This document shows positions 45,235 through 52,916 of a stretch of 64,000 nucleotides of DNA, one piece after another. Position 1 is the first letter of the stretch; every line of letters begins with the position of its first letter. Source of the DNA: Taklimakanibacter sp050246735 (GTDB taxonomy: Bacteria > Pseudomonadota > Alphaproteobacteria > Rhizobiales > Aestuariivirgaceae). The notes under the pieces were generated by a model. The model saw only the letters and a list, made by a program, of their open reading frames with translations. It was not told the DNA's origin and searched no databases. The position numbers and the translations under genes were made by a program. The stretch lies in assembly GCA_050246735.1 (NCBI GenBank), contig JBFWVM010000014.1:62001-126000 (forward strand). Direction: 5' to 3'.

Positions 45235-46017
45235 TCAGCGGCCCTTCCAAACCGGCTTGCGCTTCTCGGCGAAGGCGCGGGCGCCTTCCTTCTGATCCTC
45301 GCTGGAATAGAGCCTGTCGACCGTCCCGAGCCTGCGCCTGGTGACGAGATCGAAGGCCTGCTGGACCGGAAGATGCGCCGTCTCGCGCGCCACCTCCTTG
45401 ATCGCCGCGAAGACCAGAGGCGGGCCCTCGGCCAGCAGCGCCGCCACTTCCCGGGCGCGGATCATCAGATTGGGCTGGGTCACGACCTCGTTCACGACGC
45501 CCCACTGCCGGGCCTCGTGCGCGTCCATGCGCCGCCCGGTGAACAGCAGTTCCATGGCGACGTGATAGGGAATCCGGCGCGGCAGCTTGATGGTCGCGGC
45601 ATCGGCGAGCGTGCCGGAATTGATTTCGGGAAGCGCGAAGGTGGCGTGATCGGCGGCGATGATGATGTCGGCCGAGATCATGATCTCGAAGCCGCCGCCG
45701 AAGGCGATGCCGTTGACGGCGGCGATGACCGGCTTGTCGAGTCCGGGCAGCTCCTGCAGCCCGCCGAAGCCGCCGACGCCATAGTCGGCATCCGGCGCCT
45801 CGCCCTGGGCGGCCGCCTTCAGGTCCCAGCCGGGGCAGAAGAACTTCTCTCCGGCGCCGGTGAGGATCGCCACGCGCAATTCCGGGTCGTCGCGGAATCC
45901 GGCGAAGGTCTCGCCCATGATGCGGCTCGTCGGGGCGTCGATGGCATTGGCCTTGGGCCTGTTGATGGTGACTTCGAGCACCTTGCCGCGGCGTTCGACG
46001 ATAAGGGGTGAGGACAT
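45235..46017 (-). CDS. Enoyl-CoA hydratase, carnitinyl-CoA dehydratase (CaiD)-like
   Basis: 260 residues of the crotonase fold: VTINRPKANAIDAPTSRIM, then GAGEKFFCPGWDLKAAAQGE and IAAVNGIAFGGGFEIMISADIIIAAD with the oxyanion-hole backbone, and PEINSGTLADAATIKLPRRI. The resemblance to CaiD, which hydrates crotonobetainyl-CoA to L-carnitinyl-CoA, is supported by the adjacent carnitine genes (synthetase, dehydrogenase, carnitine dehydrogenase). It is probably the last gene of that operon, three bases after the synthetase gene. Confidence 0.82.
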   Translation of the reverse strand: MSSPLIVERRGKVLEVTINRPKANAIDAPTSRIMGETFAGFRDDPELRVAILTGAGEKFFCPGWDLKAAAQGEAPDADYGVGGFGGLQELPGLDKPVIAAVNGIAFGGGFEIMISADIIIAADHATFALPEINSGTLADAATIKLPRRIPYHVAMELLFTGRRMDAHEARQWGVVNEVVTQPNLMIRAREVAALLAEGPPLVFAAIKEVARETAHLPVQQAFDLVTRRRLGTVDRLYSSEDQKEGARAFAEKRKPVWKGR

Positions 46018-46020
46018 GAA

Positions 46021-48072
46021 CTATTCCTTGCGCATGCGGATGAGAGCATCGACCGCCACCGCACCCTGGCCGGGAGGCAGGACGAGCAGGGGATTGACGT
46101 CGAGCTCCTCTATAAGGCCGCGATGCGCTTCGGCAAAGGCCGCAATGGCTTCGATCGCCGCGATGACGCCGCCCTGATCGCCGGACCTGCCGCGGAAGCC
46201 CTCGATGAGCCTCCACGCTTTCAGCGACTTGAGCGCGCGCTCGATCTCGGGCCGCGATGCCGGCAGGATGAGAGTTGCCTTGTCCTTGATGAGCTCGGTC
46301 AGGATGCCGCCGGCGCCGAGGACCAGCGCCAGGCCGAATTGTGGATCGGATTTGAGGCCGACGATCAGCTCGGCGACCGCACCCGTCACCATGCGCTCGA
46401 CGATGACGTCATCGGCGAGACGCGCCATGCGCGAGGCGGCATCCGCGACCGCGTCGCGGCTCGCGAGATCGAGGGCGACGCCGCCCGCTTCGGTCTTGTG
46501 CGCGATGTTCGCGGACGAGACCTTGAGCGTCACCGGGAAGCCCAGCTTCTCGGCCGCCATGGCCGCATCGCCGTGCCGGCAGACGACGCCGTCCGGCACG
46601 GCGAGGCCATGGGCCTTGAGAATCCGCTTGGCGTCATGCTCGCCCAGCGTATGGAGATCGCCGCCGCGCGGGACGGTCGCGGGAAGGGCCGGCGCCTTGT
46701 CGCGCCGCGCCCAGTTGCGGCCGATGAACGCCGCCGCCTCGAAGGCGGCGAGCGCATCGTCGAGTCCCATCATCGGCGCCACGCCCGATGCGGCCAGCTC
46801 TTCGGCAAGCGAAAGCGGCATGCATTCGGGAAGGCTCGCCACCATGGCGCAGCGCGCCTTGGTCGCCTCGGCGGCATTGCGCAGCGCCCTGGCGGTGACG
46901 AGCCAGGTGTCGGGCTTCATCATTGGACTGGTCGGAATGTCGAGGATGAGCATCGCCGCGTCGAAGCCCCCCGCGAGGACGGCGGAGAATGTCGCGGTGA
47001 GCTTGTCCTCCTGGTTCCAGATGAAGGTGTGGTAGTCGAGCGGGTTGTCGATCGACACATATTCGTTGAGCGTCGCCGCCACCTTGGGCCTGGTGCGGCC
47101 GTCGAATGCGGGAAACCGCAGGTTCCTGCCCATCGCCATGTCGGCGACGAGGGCCGCCTCGCCGCCGGAGCAGCTCATCGAGACCAGGCGGTTGTCCGCG
47201 AGCGGGCCGCCGTGATGCAGGAATTTGAGGGTCTCGACGAAGGCCGTCACCGAGGTCATGCGCGCGATGCCGTGGCGCTCGAAGAGGGCGTCGTAGAGCG
47301 CGTCGGCGCCGGCGAGCGAGGACGTATGGCTCATCGCCACCCTGGCGCCCTGCTCGGAGCGCCCGGTCTTGAGCGCGATCACGGGCTTGCGGGCGAGCCG
47401 GGCGGCCTCGGCCGCCCTGGCGAAAGCGGGTATGTCCTTAAGGCCCTCGATGTGGAGGCCGATCGCGGTGACGCGCTCGTCCGCGCACAGGGCCTCGAGC
47501 ATCCGGGCGATGTCGACATCGGCCTGGTTGCCGATGGCGAAGACCGCCGCCACGGGCAGCGCGCGGCGCGTCATGGTGAAGTTGCAGGCGATGTTGCCGG
47601 ACTGGGTGACGATGGCGACGCCGCGCTCGCAGGGGCCGATGCCGCTTTCATCCGGCCACAGGGCCGCCTTCGCCATGGCGTTGACGAAGCCGTAGCAATT
47701 GGGGCCCATCAGCGGCATCGGACCGGCGGCCTCGATGAGGCGGTTCTGCAGGTCCTTGCCAGTCTCGCCCGCTTCCGAGAAGCCCGAAGCATAGATCACC
47801 GCCCCGCCGCAGCCGATCTTCGCCAGATGGCGGACGATGGCGATGGCGGGCTCGCGCCTCACCGCCACGAAGGCCGCGTCGGGACTGCCGTCGATGTCTT
47901 CGACGGATCCGACGCAGGCGACGCCGCCCAGCTGCTCGCGCTTGGGATGGACGGCCCAGATCCTGCCGGCAAAGCCCAGAGCGCGCGTGCGCTCGATCGC
48001 GACGCCGCATTCATGGCCGCCGATGAAGGCGATGGACTTCGGCGAGAGGAAGCGGGCGAGGGGCGTGGTCAT
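46021..48072 (-). CDS. ADP-forming-type acyl-CoA synthetase (acetate-CoA ligase family)
   Basis: 683 residues. An N-terminal CoA-binding Rossmann domain (SPKSIAFIGGHECGVAIERTRALGFAGRIWAVHP), a succinyl-CoA-ligase-like middle part (MPLMGPNCYGFVNAM...VAIVTQSGNIA) and a C-terminal ATP-grasp domain (ILKAHGLAVPDGVV...GFPVTLKVSSANIAHKTEAGGVALDL) are all present. Such enzymes make acyl-CoA from acid, CoA and ATP with ADP as product, reversibly. In this cluster the likely acid is gamma-butyrobetaine, crotonobetaine or carnitine (inference). It lies three bases before the hydratase gene in one operon. Confidence 0.85.
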   Translation of the reverse strand: MTTPLARFLSPKSIAFIGGHECGVAIERTRALGFAGRIWAVHPKREQLGGVACVGSVEDIDGSPDAAFVAVRREPAIAIVRHLAKIGCGGAVIYASGFSEAGETGKDLQNRLIEAAGPMPLMGPNCYGFVNAMAKAALWPDESGIGPCERGVAIVTQSGNIACNFTMTRRALPVAAVFAIGNQADVDIARMLEALCADERVTAIGLHIEGLKDIPAFARAAEAARLARKPVIALKTGRSEQGARVAMSHTSSLAGADALYDALFERHGIARMTSVTAFVETLKFLHHGGPLADNRLVSMSCSGGEAALVADMAMGRNLRFPAFDGRTRPKVAATLNEYVSIDNPLDYHTFIWNQEDKLTATFSAVLAGGFDAAMLILDIPTSPMMKPDTWLVTARALRNAAEATKARCAMVASLPECMPLSLAEELAASGVAPMMGLDDALAAFEAAAFIGRNWARRDKAPALPATVPRGGDLHTLGEHDAKRILKAHGLAVPDGVVCRHGDAAMAAEKLGFPVTLKVSSANIAHKTEAGGVALDLASRDAVADAASRMARLADDVIVERMVTGAVAELIVGLKSDPQFGLALVLGAGGILTELIKDKATLILPASRPEIERALKSLKAWRLIEGFRGRSGDQGGVIAAIEAIAAFAEAHRGLIEELDVNPLLVLPPGQGAVAVDALIRMRKE

Positions 48073-48307
48073 GGTGTTGCCTTTGCTTGTGAGACCACCC
48101 GACCCCCACCCCTAACCCCTCCCCGCAAGGGGGAGGGGAATGAGCTTACCCTCCCCCTTGCGGGGAGGGTCGGCCCGGAGGGCCGGGGTGGGGGTCTGGC
48201 AGTCTTTCAATGTCAGCCGCTCAGCGGCCTCGGAAGCGAGCGCGATCTGTTCCCAGATGTGCTCGATCCTGGCGTCGCGCCAGAGGTGATGGAAACAGGC
48301 GAGGAGT
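48066..48307. repeat. Tandem duplication, unit 1 (242-bp period)
   Basis: This stretch starts with the 5' end of the synthetase gene (GTGGTCATGG...GCCTTTGCTTGTGAGACC) and continues through a palindromic element. It then enters a degraded copy of the 3' end of the acyl-CoA dehydrogenase gene. The same order recurs from 48308, with the same first bases, giving a 242-bp period. The dehydrogenase-like copy has lost about 25 bases and reads out of frame. Confidence 0.85.
48117..48169. repeat. GC-rich palindromic (REP-like) element
   Basis: A 21-bp arm at 48117-48137 (starting CCCTCCCCGCAAGG) and its exact reverse complement at 48149-48169 surround an 11-base spacer. The second unit has a partial copy at 48361-48380. 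GC-rich palindromes of this type are common intergenic repeats in Hyphomicrobiales genomes and may also slow transcription. Confidence 0.85.
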
Positions 48308-48316
48308 GTGGTCATG
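48211..48316 (-). pseudogene. Fused gene-end remnant: synthetase start joined to acyl-CoA dehydrogenase tail
   Basis: Read on the minus strand, the first eight codons at 48316 (MTTLLACF) copy the synthetase N-terminus MTTPLARF. They then join HHLWRDARIEHIWE, a copy of the dehydrogenase ending LERIWRDARIERIWE, before the frame is lost. This is the junction of the tandem duplication and not a functional gene. Confidence 0.8.
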
Positions 48317-48540
48317 GCTGTTGCCTTTGCTTGTGAGACCTCGCGACCCCCACCCTTGATCCCTCCCCGCAAGGGGGAGGGGAACAGAGCTTAACCCCAG
48401 GGGTGGGGGGCGGGCGGTCTTTCATTGTCAGCCGCCCAGCGGCCGGAGAAGCGAGCGCGATATGATGTGGCGCTGGATCTCGCTGGTGCCTTCCCAGATG
48501 CGCTCGATCCTGGCGTCGCGCCAGATGCGCTCGAGCGGCA
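48308..48540. repeat. Tandem duplication, unit 2
   Basis: It begins GTGGTCATGGCTGTTGCC at 48308, continues through a shorter palindromic element near 48361-48380 and runs into the genuine 3' end of the acyl-CoA dehydrogenase gene (stop at 48428-48430). The stretch 48073-48427 is otherwise free of genes. Confidence 0.8.
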
Positions 48541-49591
48541 GCTCCTCCATGACGCCCATGCCGCCATGGATCTGGATCGCCTCGTCGGCGACCATGGCCA
48601 GCATCTCGGTGGCCTTGAGCTTGGCCATCGCCATGTCCATGTCCTCGACCGTGCCCTGGTCGTATTTCCAGGCGGCCTCGAGGGTGAGGAGCCAGGCGGC
48701 CTTGAGCTCGAGCGCCATGTCGGCGAGCTTGAAGGACACGCCCTGGAACTTGCCGATCTGCCGGCCGAACTGCACGCGGTCCACCGCCCACTGCCTGGCA
48801 TGGTCGAGCGCGCGCTCGGCGCGGCCGATGCAGGTGGCCGCGACCTGGAGCCTGGTGGCGCCGAGCCAGGAATTGGCGACCTCGAAGCCCTTATGCACCT
48901 CGCCGAGGACGGCCGATCCGGGCACGCGGCAGTCGGTGAATTCGAGGATGCAGTTCTTGTAGCCGCGATGCGAGACGTTGCGGTAGCCGTCGCGCACCAC
49001 GAAGCCCGGATGACCCTTGTCGACAAGGAAGGCGGTGATGAGCTTCTTCCTGCCGCGCGGCGTCTCTTCCTCGCCGGAGGCGGCGAAGAGGATGACGAAA
49101 TCGGCGACGTCGGCGTGGCTGATGAAATGCTTGACGCCGTCGATGACGAAGTCGTCGCCCTTGCGGACGGCGGAGCACTTCATGCCGCGCACGTCGGAGC
49201 CGGCGCCGGGCTCGGTCATGGCGAGACAGTCGGCCTTCTCGCCGCGCACCGAAGGGAAGAGATATTTCTCGCGCTGTTCGCCCGCGCAGGCCATCAGGAT
49301 GTTGGAGGGACGCGCCACGCAGTTCCAATGCAGCGCGTAGCTGGCGCGGCCGAGCTCGCGCTCATACATGACCCAGGTCTCAGTATCGAGGCCGGCGCCG
49401 CCGGCTTCCTCCGGCATGTTGGCGGCGTAGAGGCCGGCTGCGATCGCCTTGGCCTTGAGCTCCTGATAAAGGTCCTGGCGCAACTCGCCGGTGCGCTCGA
49501 CCTCGGCCTCATGCGGGAAGAGCTCGTTCTCGACGAAATCGCGGGTCGTCTTGACGATCATCCGCTGTTCTTCGGTGAGCGCGAAATCCAT
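48428..49591 (-). CDS. Acyl-CoA dehydrogenase (probable gamma-butyrobetainyl- or crotonobetainyl-CoA step)
   Basis: 387 residues from MDFALTEEQRMIVKTTRDFV at 49591. Standard ACAD features: AMTEPGAGSDVRGMKC, the FAD-contact GRQIGKFQGVSFKLADM, and the end motif HGGMGVMEELPLERIWRDARIERIWEGTSEIQRHIISRSLL with the catalytic Glu region. It would introduce a trans double bond in the acyl-CoA made by the neighbouring synthetase, giving the substrate of the CaiD-like hydratase (inference). The stop is next to the duplicated segment. An SDR gene starts immediately upstream. Confidence 0.9.
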   Translation of the reverse strand: MDFALTEEQRMIVKTTRDFVENELFPHEAEVERTGELRQDLYQELKAKAIAAGLYAANMPEEAGGAGLDTETWVMYERELGRASYALHWNCVARPSNILMACAGEQREKYLFPSVRGEKADCLAMTEPGAGSDVRGMKCSAVRKGDDFVIDGVKHFISHADVADFVILFAASGEEETPRGRKKLITAFLVDKGHPGFVVRDGYRNVSHRGYKNCILEFTDCRVPGSAVLGEVHKGFEVANSWLGATRLQVAATCIGRAERALDHARQWAVDRVQFGRQIGKFQGVSFKLADMALELKAAWLLTLEAAWKYDQGTVEDMDMAMAKLKATEMLAMVADEAIQIHGGMGVMEELPLERIWRDARIERIWEGTSEIQRHIISRSLLRPLGG

Positions 49592-49596
49592 GAGCG

Positions 49597-50367
49597 TCAG
49601 CTCCCGATATGGAAGGTTTCGGAATGGCCGTCGACGGCGATGGCCTGTCCGGTCACCATCCGGGCGGCGGGCGAGGCGAGGAACAGGCACATGTCGGCGA
49701 TCTCCTCCGGCTTCACGAAGCGCTTGATCGACTGCGCCTCTACATATTCCTTGTAGACGACGTCGGCGGCGACGCCGCGGCTCTCGGCCTCGGCCTTCAT
49801 CACGCGCTCCATGCGCGGGCCCTCGACGGAGCCCGGACAGATGGCGTTGGCGCGCACGTCATAGGGGCCGAGCTCGACCGCCAGCGACTTGGTGAAGCCG
49901 ATCACCGCCCATTTGGCGGCGGCATAGGGCGAGCGCAGGCCGTAGCCGAAGAGCCCCGCGGTCGAGGAGATGTTGATGATGCTGCCCGACCTCTGGTCCT
50001 TCATGATCGGCGCGGCGCGGCGCGCGCACAGGAACTGCGCGTCGAGGCAGACGCTCAGGCATTCGCGCCAGTCGTCGAGCGTGAGCTCCTCGACATAGCC
50101 GGTCGGCCCCTTGACGCCGGCATTGTTGACGAGAACGTCGAGGCCGTCGAGATCGTCCATGGCGTCGTCGAACCATTGATCGACCGCTTCCTCGTCCGTC
50201 ACGTCGAGATGGGTGGCGGCGATCTGCGGGTATTTCTCGGTGGCCTCGCCCAAGGCGCGCTCGTCGACGTCGCAGACATGCACCCTGGCGCCGCCGTCGG
50301 CGAAGGCCCTGGCGATGGCCCAGCCGATCCCCGAGCCGCCCGCCGTGATCATGACACGCTGAAGCAT
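49597..50367 (-). CDS. Short-chain dehydrogenase/reductase (SDR)
   Basis: 256 residues. NAD-binding motif RVMITAGGSGIGWAIARAFADGGARVHVCDVDE, the NNAG strand (LDVLVNNAGVKGPTG), catalytic Ser (SIINISSTAGLFGYGLRSPY) and the YxxxK pair in PYAAAKWAVIGFTKSLAVELGPYDVRANAICPG. The C-terminus KRFVKPEEIADMCLFLASPAARMVTGQAIAVDG is typical of the classical subfamily. In this operon it could act on a carnitine derivative, possibly the D-isomer (guess). It lies five bases before the dehydrogenase gene. Confidence 0.9.
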   Translation of the reverse strand: MLQRVMITAGGSGIGWAIARAFADGGARVHVCDVDERALGEATEKYPQIAATHLDVTDEEAVDQWFDDAMDDLDGLDVLVNNAGVKGPTGYVEELTLDDWRECLSVCLDAQFLCARRAAPIMKDQRSGSIINISSTAGLFGYGLRSPYAAAKWAVIGFTKSLAVELGPYDVRANAICPGSVEGPRMERVMKAEAESRGVAADVVYKEYVEAQSIKRFVKPEEIADMCLFLASPAARMVTGQAIAVDGHSETFHIGS

Positions 50368-50388
50368 GAGTTCCTCCCAGGTTCGAAA

Positions 50389-51915
50389 TCAGCGTCGAGT
50401 TTTCTTCTTCGCAGCCGCCGTCCCGGCCGCCGGCTTCGCGTCCTTCCGGGGCACGCTCATGACGTGTCCCAGCCCGGCCGGCTTTTCGAGCTTCGCGTGG
50501 GCGGCCGCGACCGCCGACAGGGCTTCGAAGACATCGGCCCGCATGGGCGTCACCTTCGAGGCCTTCTGGTCGACATGGAGCTGCATCGTCTCGTTGGTGG
50601 CGACCAGCTCGCCGGTCCTGCCATGCAGCATGCGATGGAAGAGGTGCATGCGCTTCTCGTCGCATCCGACGACCTGCGTCTCGATGGCGAAGGTTTCGCC
50701 CGCCTTCATCTCGCGGTGGTAATTGAGATGGGTCTCGGCGGTGAAGAAGGTGAGGCCGGAGGCGCGGTAGGCCTCGTCGTCGCCGATATAGCGGAAGAAG
50801 GCGTCGAGGCCGTCGCCGAAGGCCACGAGATAGAACGCATCCTGCATGTGGTTGTTGTAGTCGACCCAGGAGGTCATGACGGTGCCGTGATGGAGGGCGA
50901 TCGGACCTTCTATCCTCGCTCCGCGCTTCCAGCGCTTCAGCGCCGCGAGGCGGCGTTCCTCCTCGCGCGCCAGCACGAGCCCGGCGCCGACCTTGTGCTG
51001 CTTGAACAGATGCATCATGTCGACGAGCACGTCGTTGCGCCGGGCTTCGATCTCGGCGACCGTCGAACCGTGCGCCTGGGCCTCGCAGCCCTCGACCAGA
51101 CGTTTCTCGAGCGCGGCGTTCCATTCGGGAAAGCGCAGGTCGGTCCAGGGCAGCTCGAGCGTGGGGTCGAACTGCTTGATGAAGGCGCGCATGCCGCCGG
51201 GGCCGCCGGCCGCGTGGTAGGTGAGGAAGGACCCCATGAAGGCCCAGCGCATGCCGGCCGAATAGACGATGGAGTCGTCGATATCGGCGGTGGTGCCGAT
51301 GTCCTTGTCGAGGATATGCAGGGCCTCGCGCCACAGGGCTTCCTGGAGACGGTCGCAGATATAGCCGTCGATCTCCTTCCTGAGGCGCAGGACATGCATG
51401 CCGATGGCCTCGAAATAGCGGCCGGCGCGGTCCATCGCTTCCGCAGACGTCCTGTCGCCGGGGACCGTCTCGACCAAAGGCAGCAGATAGACCGGGTTGA
51501 AGGGATGGCCGATGATCACGCGCTCGGGGTGAGCGCATCCCGATTGCAGCCGGGACGGGAGGAAGCCCGACGAAGACGAGGCGATGACGACGTCGGGCCG
51601 CGCATGAGCGTCGAGCTCCCTGAACAGCCCGATCTTCAGCTCCTCGCGCTCGGGGGCGGCTTCATGGATGAAGTCGGCCCTCGAGGCCATCTCCTCGAGA
51701 TCCGTGGTGAAACTGAGCTTGCCCTTCTTCGCCTTAGGAGCATTGAGCAGGCGGATCATGGAGGGCCAGGCGACATCGATGGCGGCCTCGAGCCTGGCCT
51801 CTGCGGCCGGCGCGACGTCATAGGCGACGACGTCATAGCCCCGCACGAGGAGCCGGGCGGCCCAGCCCGCGCCAATGAGACCGGTTCCGGCAATACCGAC
51901 GGTCCTGATCGACAT
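50389..51915 (-). CDS. L-carnitine dehydrogenase fused to a hotdog thioesterase
   Basis: 508 residues. Part 1 (about 1-320) is a 3-hydroxyacyl-CoA-dehydrogenase-like enzyme: IRTVGIAGTGLIGAGWAARLL NAD-binding start, FIHEAAPEREELK, ASSSSGFLPSRLQ and VIIGHPFNPVYLLPLVE. This is the pattern of carnitine 3-dehydrogenase. Part 2 (about 345-475) is a 4-hydroxybenzoyl-CoA-type thioesterase with TVMTSWVDYNNHMQDAFYLVAFGDG. Dehydrocarnitine cleavage yields betainyl-CoA, so the second domain should release glycine betaine. A basic Lys/Arg tail ends the protein. The fusion is known in rhizobia. Confidence 0.87.
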   Translation of the reverse strand: MSIRTVGIAGTGLIGAGWAARLLVRGYDVVAYDVAPAAEARLEAAIDVAWPSMIRLLNAPKAKKGKLSFTTDLEEMASRADFIHEAAPEREELKIGLFRELDAHARPDVVIASSSSGFLPSRLQSGCAHPERVIIGHPFNPVYLLPLVETVPGDRTSAEAMDRAGRYFEAIGMHVLRLRKEIDGYICDRLQEALWREALHILDKDIGTTADIDDSIVYSAGMRWAFMGSFLTYHAAGGPGGMRAFIKQFDPTLELPWTDLRFPEWNAALEKRLVEGCEAQAHGSTVAEIEARRNDVLVDMMHLFKQHKVGAGLVLAREEERRLAALKRWKRGARIEGPIALHHGTVMTSWVDYNNHMQDAFYLVAFGDGLDAFFRYIGDDEAYRASGLTFFTAETHLNYHREMKAGETFAIETQVVGCDEKRMHLFHRMLHGRTGELVATNETMQLHVDQKASKVTPMRADVFEALSAVAAAHAKLEKPAGLGHVMSVPRKDAKPAAGTAAAKKKTRR

Positions 51916-51932
51916 GGTTCCCTCCCGCTCTC

Positions 51933-52823
51933 TCAGCGCTTCCTGAGCTTCAGGATGTCGCGGGCCTCGTCGGGGCTCGCCACCTTGGAGCCCAGCACCT
52001 CGATGATCCTGACGGCGCGCTCGGTGAGGGTGCCGTTCGAGGCATAGACGCCCTTCTCCAGATAGAGATTGTCCTCGAGGCCGACGCGGACATGGCCGCC
52101 CAGGAGGATGGCCTGGGCCACCATGGGGAACTGGTTGCGGGCGATGCCGAAGGCGGCCCAGACGGCGTTCCCGGGCAGCTCGCCCACCTGATAGGCCATG
52201 GTCCGGGTGTTGACCGGCGCACCCCAGGGAATGCCGAGGCAGAGCTGGAAAAGCGGCGGGTCGTCGATCAAGCCTTCGGCCACGAGCTGCTTGGCGAACC
52301 ACAGATTGCCGGAATCGAAGATCTCCATCTCGGGCTTGACGCCATAGGACTGGATGAGCTTCGCCTGCTCGCGCAATTGCGCCGGCGTCTGCACCACGAT
52401 GGTGTTGCCGTCGCCGAAATTGAGCGTGCCGCAATCGAGGGTGCAGATCTCGGGACGCAGCTCCTTCACGTGGAGGAGGCGCTCGGCCGGGCCGACGAGA
52501 TCGGTATTGGCCTCGTTGAACCTGCGCGGCGTCTCGCCCGCGCCGATCTCGACGTCTCCGCCCATGCCGGCGGTCAGGTTGACGATCACCGACTTGTTCC
52601 TGGCGCGGATGCGCTCGACCACCTCGGCGTAGAGCTCGACGTTGCGCGCGCCCTTGCCGGTCTCGGGATTGCGCACGTGGCAATGGACCACGGCCGCGCC
52701 GGCATCGGCCGCCTCGAGCGCCGCATTGGCGATCTGCTCGGGGGTGACCGGAATGGCCGGATGCTTGCCGACCGTGTCGCCGGCGCCGGTCACGGCGCAA
52801 GTGATGATGACCTTCGGGTTCAT
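51933..52823 (-). CDS. Beta-keto acid cleavage enzyme (BKACE, DUF849), probably dehydrocarnitine-specific
   Basis: 296 residues. The family features are clear: VIITCAVTGAGDTVGKHPAIPVTPEQIANAALEAADAGAAVVHCHVRNPETGKG, the Zn-binding HCHVR, TLDCGTLNFGDGNT and GGHVRVGLEDNLYLEKG. BKACE enzymes transfer the acyl part of a beta-keto acid to acetyl-CoA. In this locus 3-dehydrocarnitine plus acetyl-CoA would give betainyl-CoA plus acetoacetate. It is the first gene of the operon, divergent from the regulator, 17 bases before the dehydrogenase-thioesterase gene. Confidence 0.9.
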   Translation of the reverse strand: MNPKVIITCAVTGAGDTVGKHPAIPVTPEQIANAALEAADAGAAVVHCHVRNPETGKGARNVELYAEVVERIRARNKSVIVNLTAGMGGDVEIGAGETPRRFNEANTDLVGPAERLLHVKELRPEICTLDCGTLNFGDGNTIVVQTPAQLREQAKLIQSYGVKPEMEIFDSGNLWFAKQLVAEGLIDDPPLFQLCLGIPWGAPVNTRTMAYQVGELPGNAVWAAFGIARNQFPMVAQAILLGGHVRVGLEDNLYLEKGVYASNGTLTERAVRIIEVLGSKVASPDEARDILKLRKR

Positions 52824-52874
52824 TCTGCTCCTCCCAGGAAATGGCGGCTGCAGCCTAGGGCCGGGCCTGTCCTC

Positions 52875-52912
52875 ATATTTGACTTTTTTCGCTATATAAT
52901 TGATATTTATCG
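52875..52912. promoter_or_regulatory. AT-rich divergent promoter region
   Basis: The 93-base gap between the cleavage-enzyme start and the regulator start contains the only AT-rich run in its neighbourhood, around GCTATATAATTGATATTTAT. It probably holds the promoters and operator of both genes. The sequence offers no unique palindrome. Confidence 0.45.
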
Positions 52913-52916
52913 CCGC

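Noticed and set aside
48117..48169. GC-rich palindrome considered as a rho-independent terminator
   Set aside because: No T-run on either strand and the element recurs in the duplication; a dispersed intergenic repeat is a better reading.
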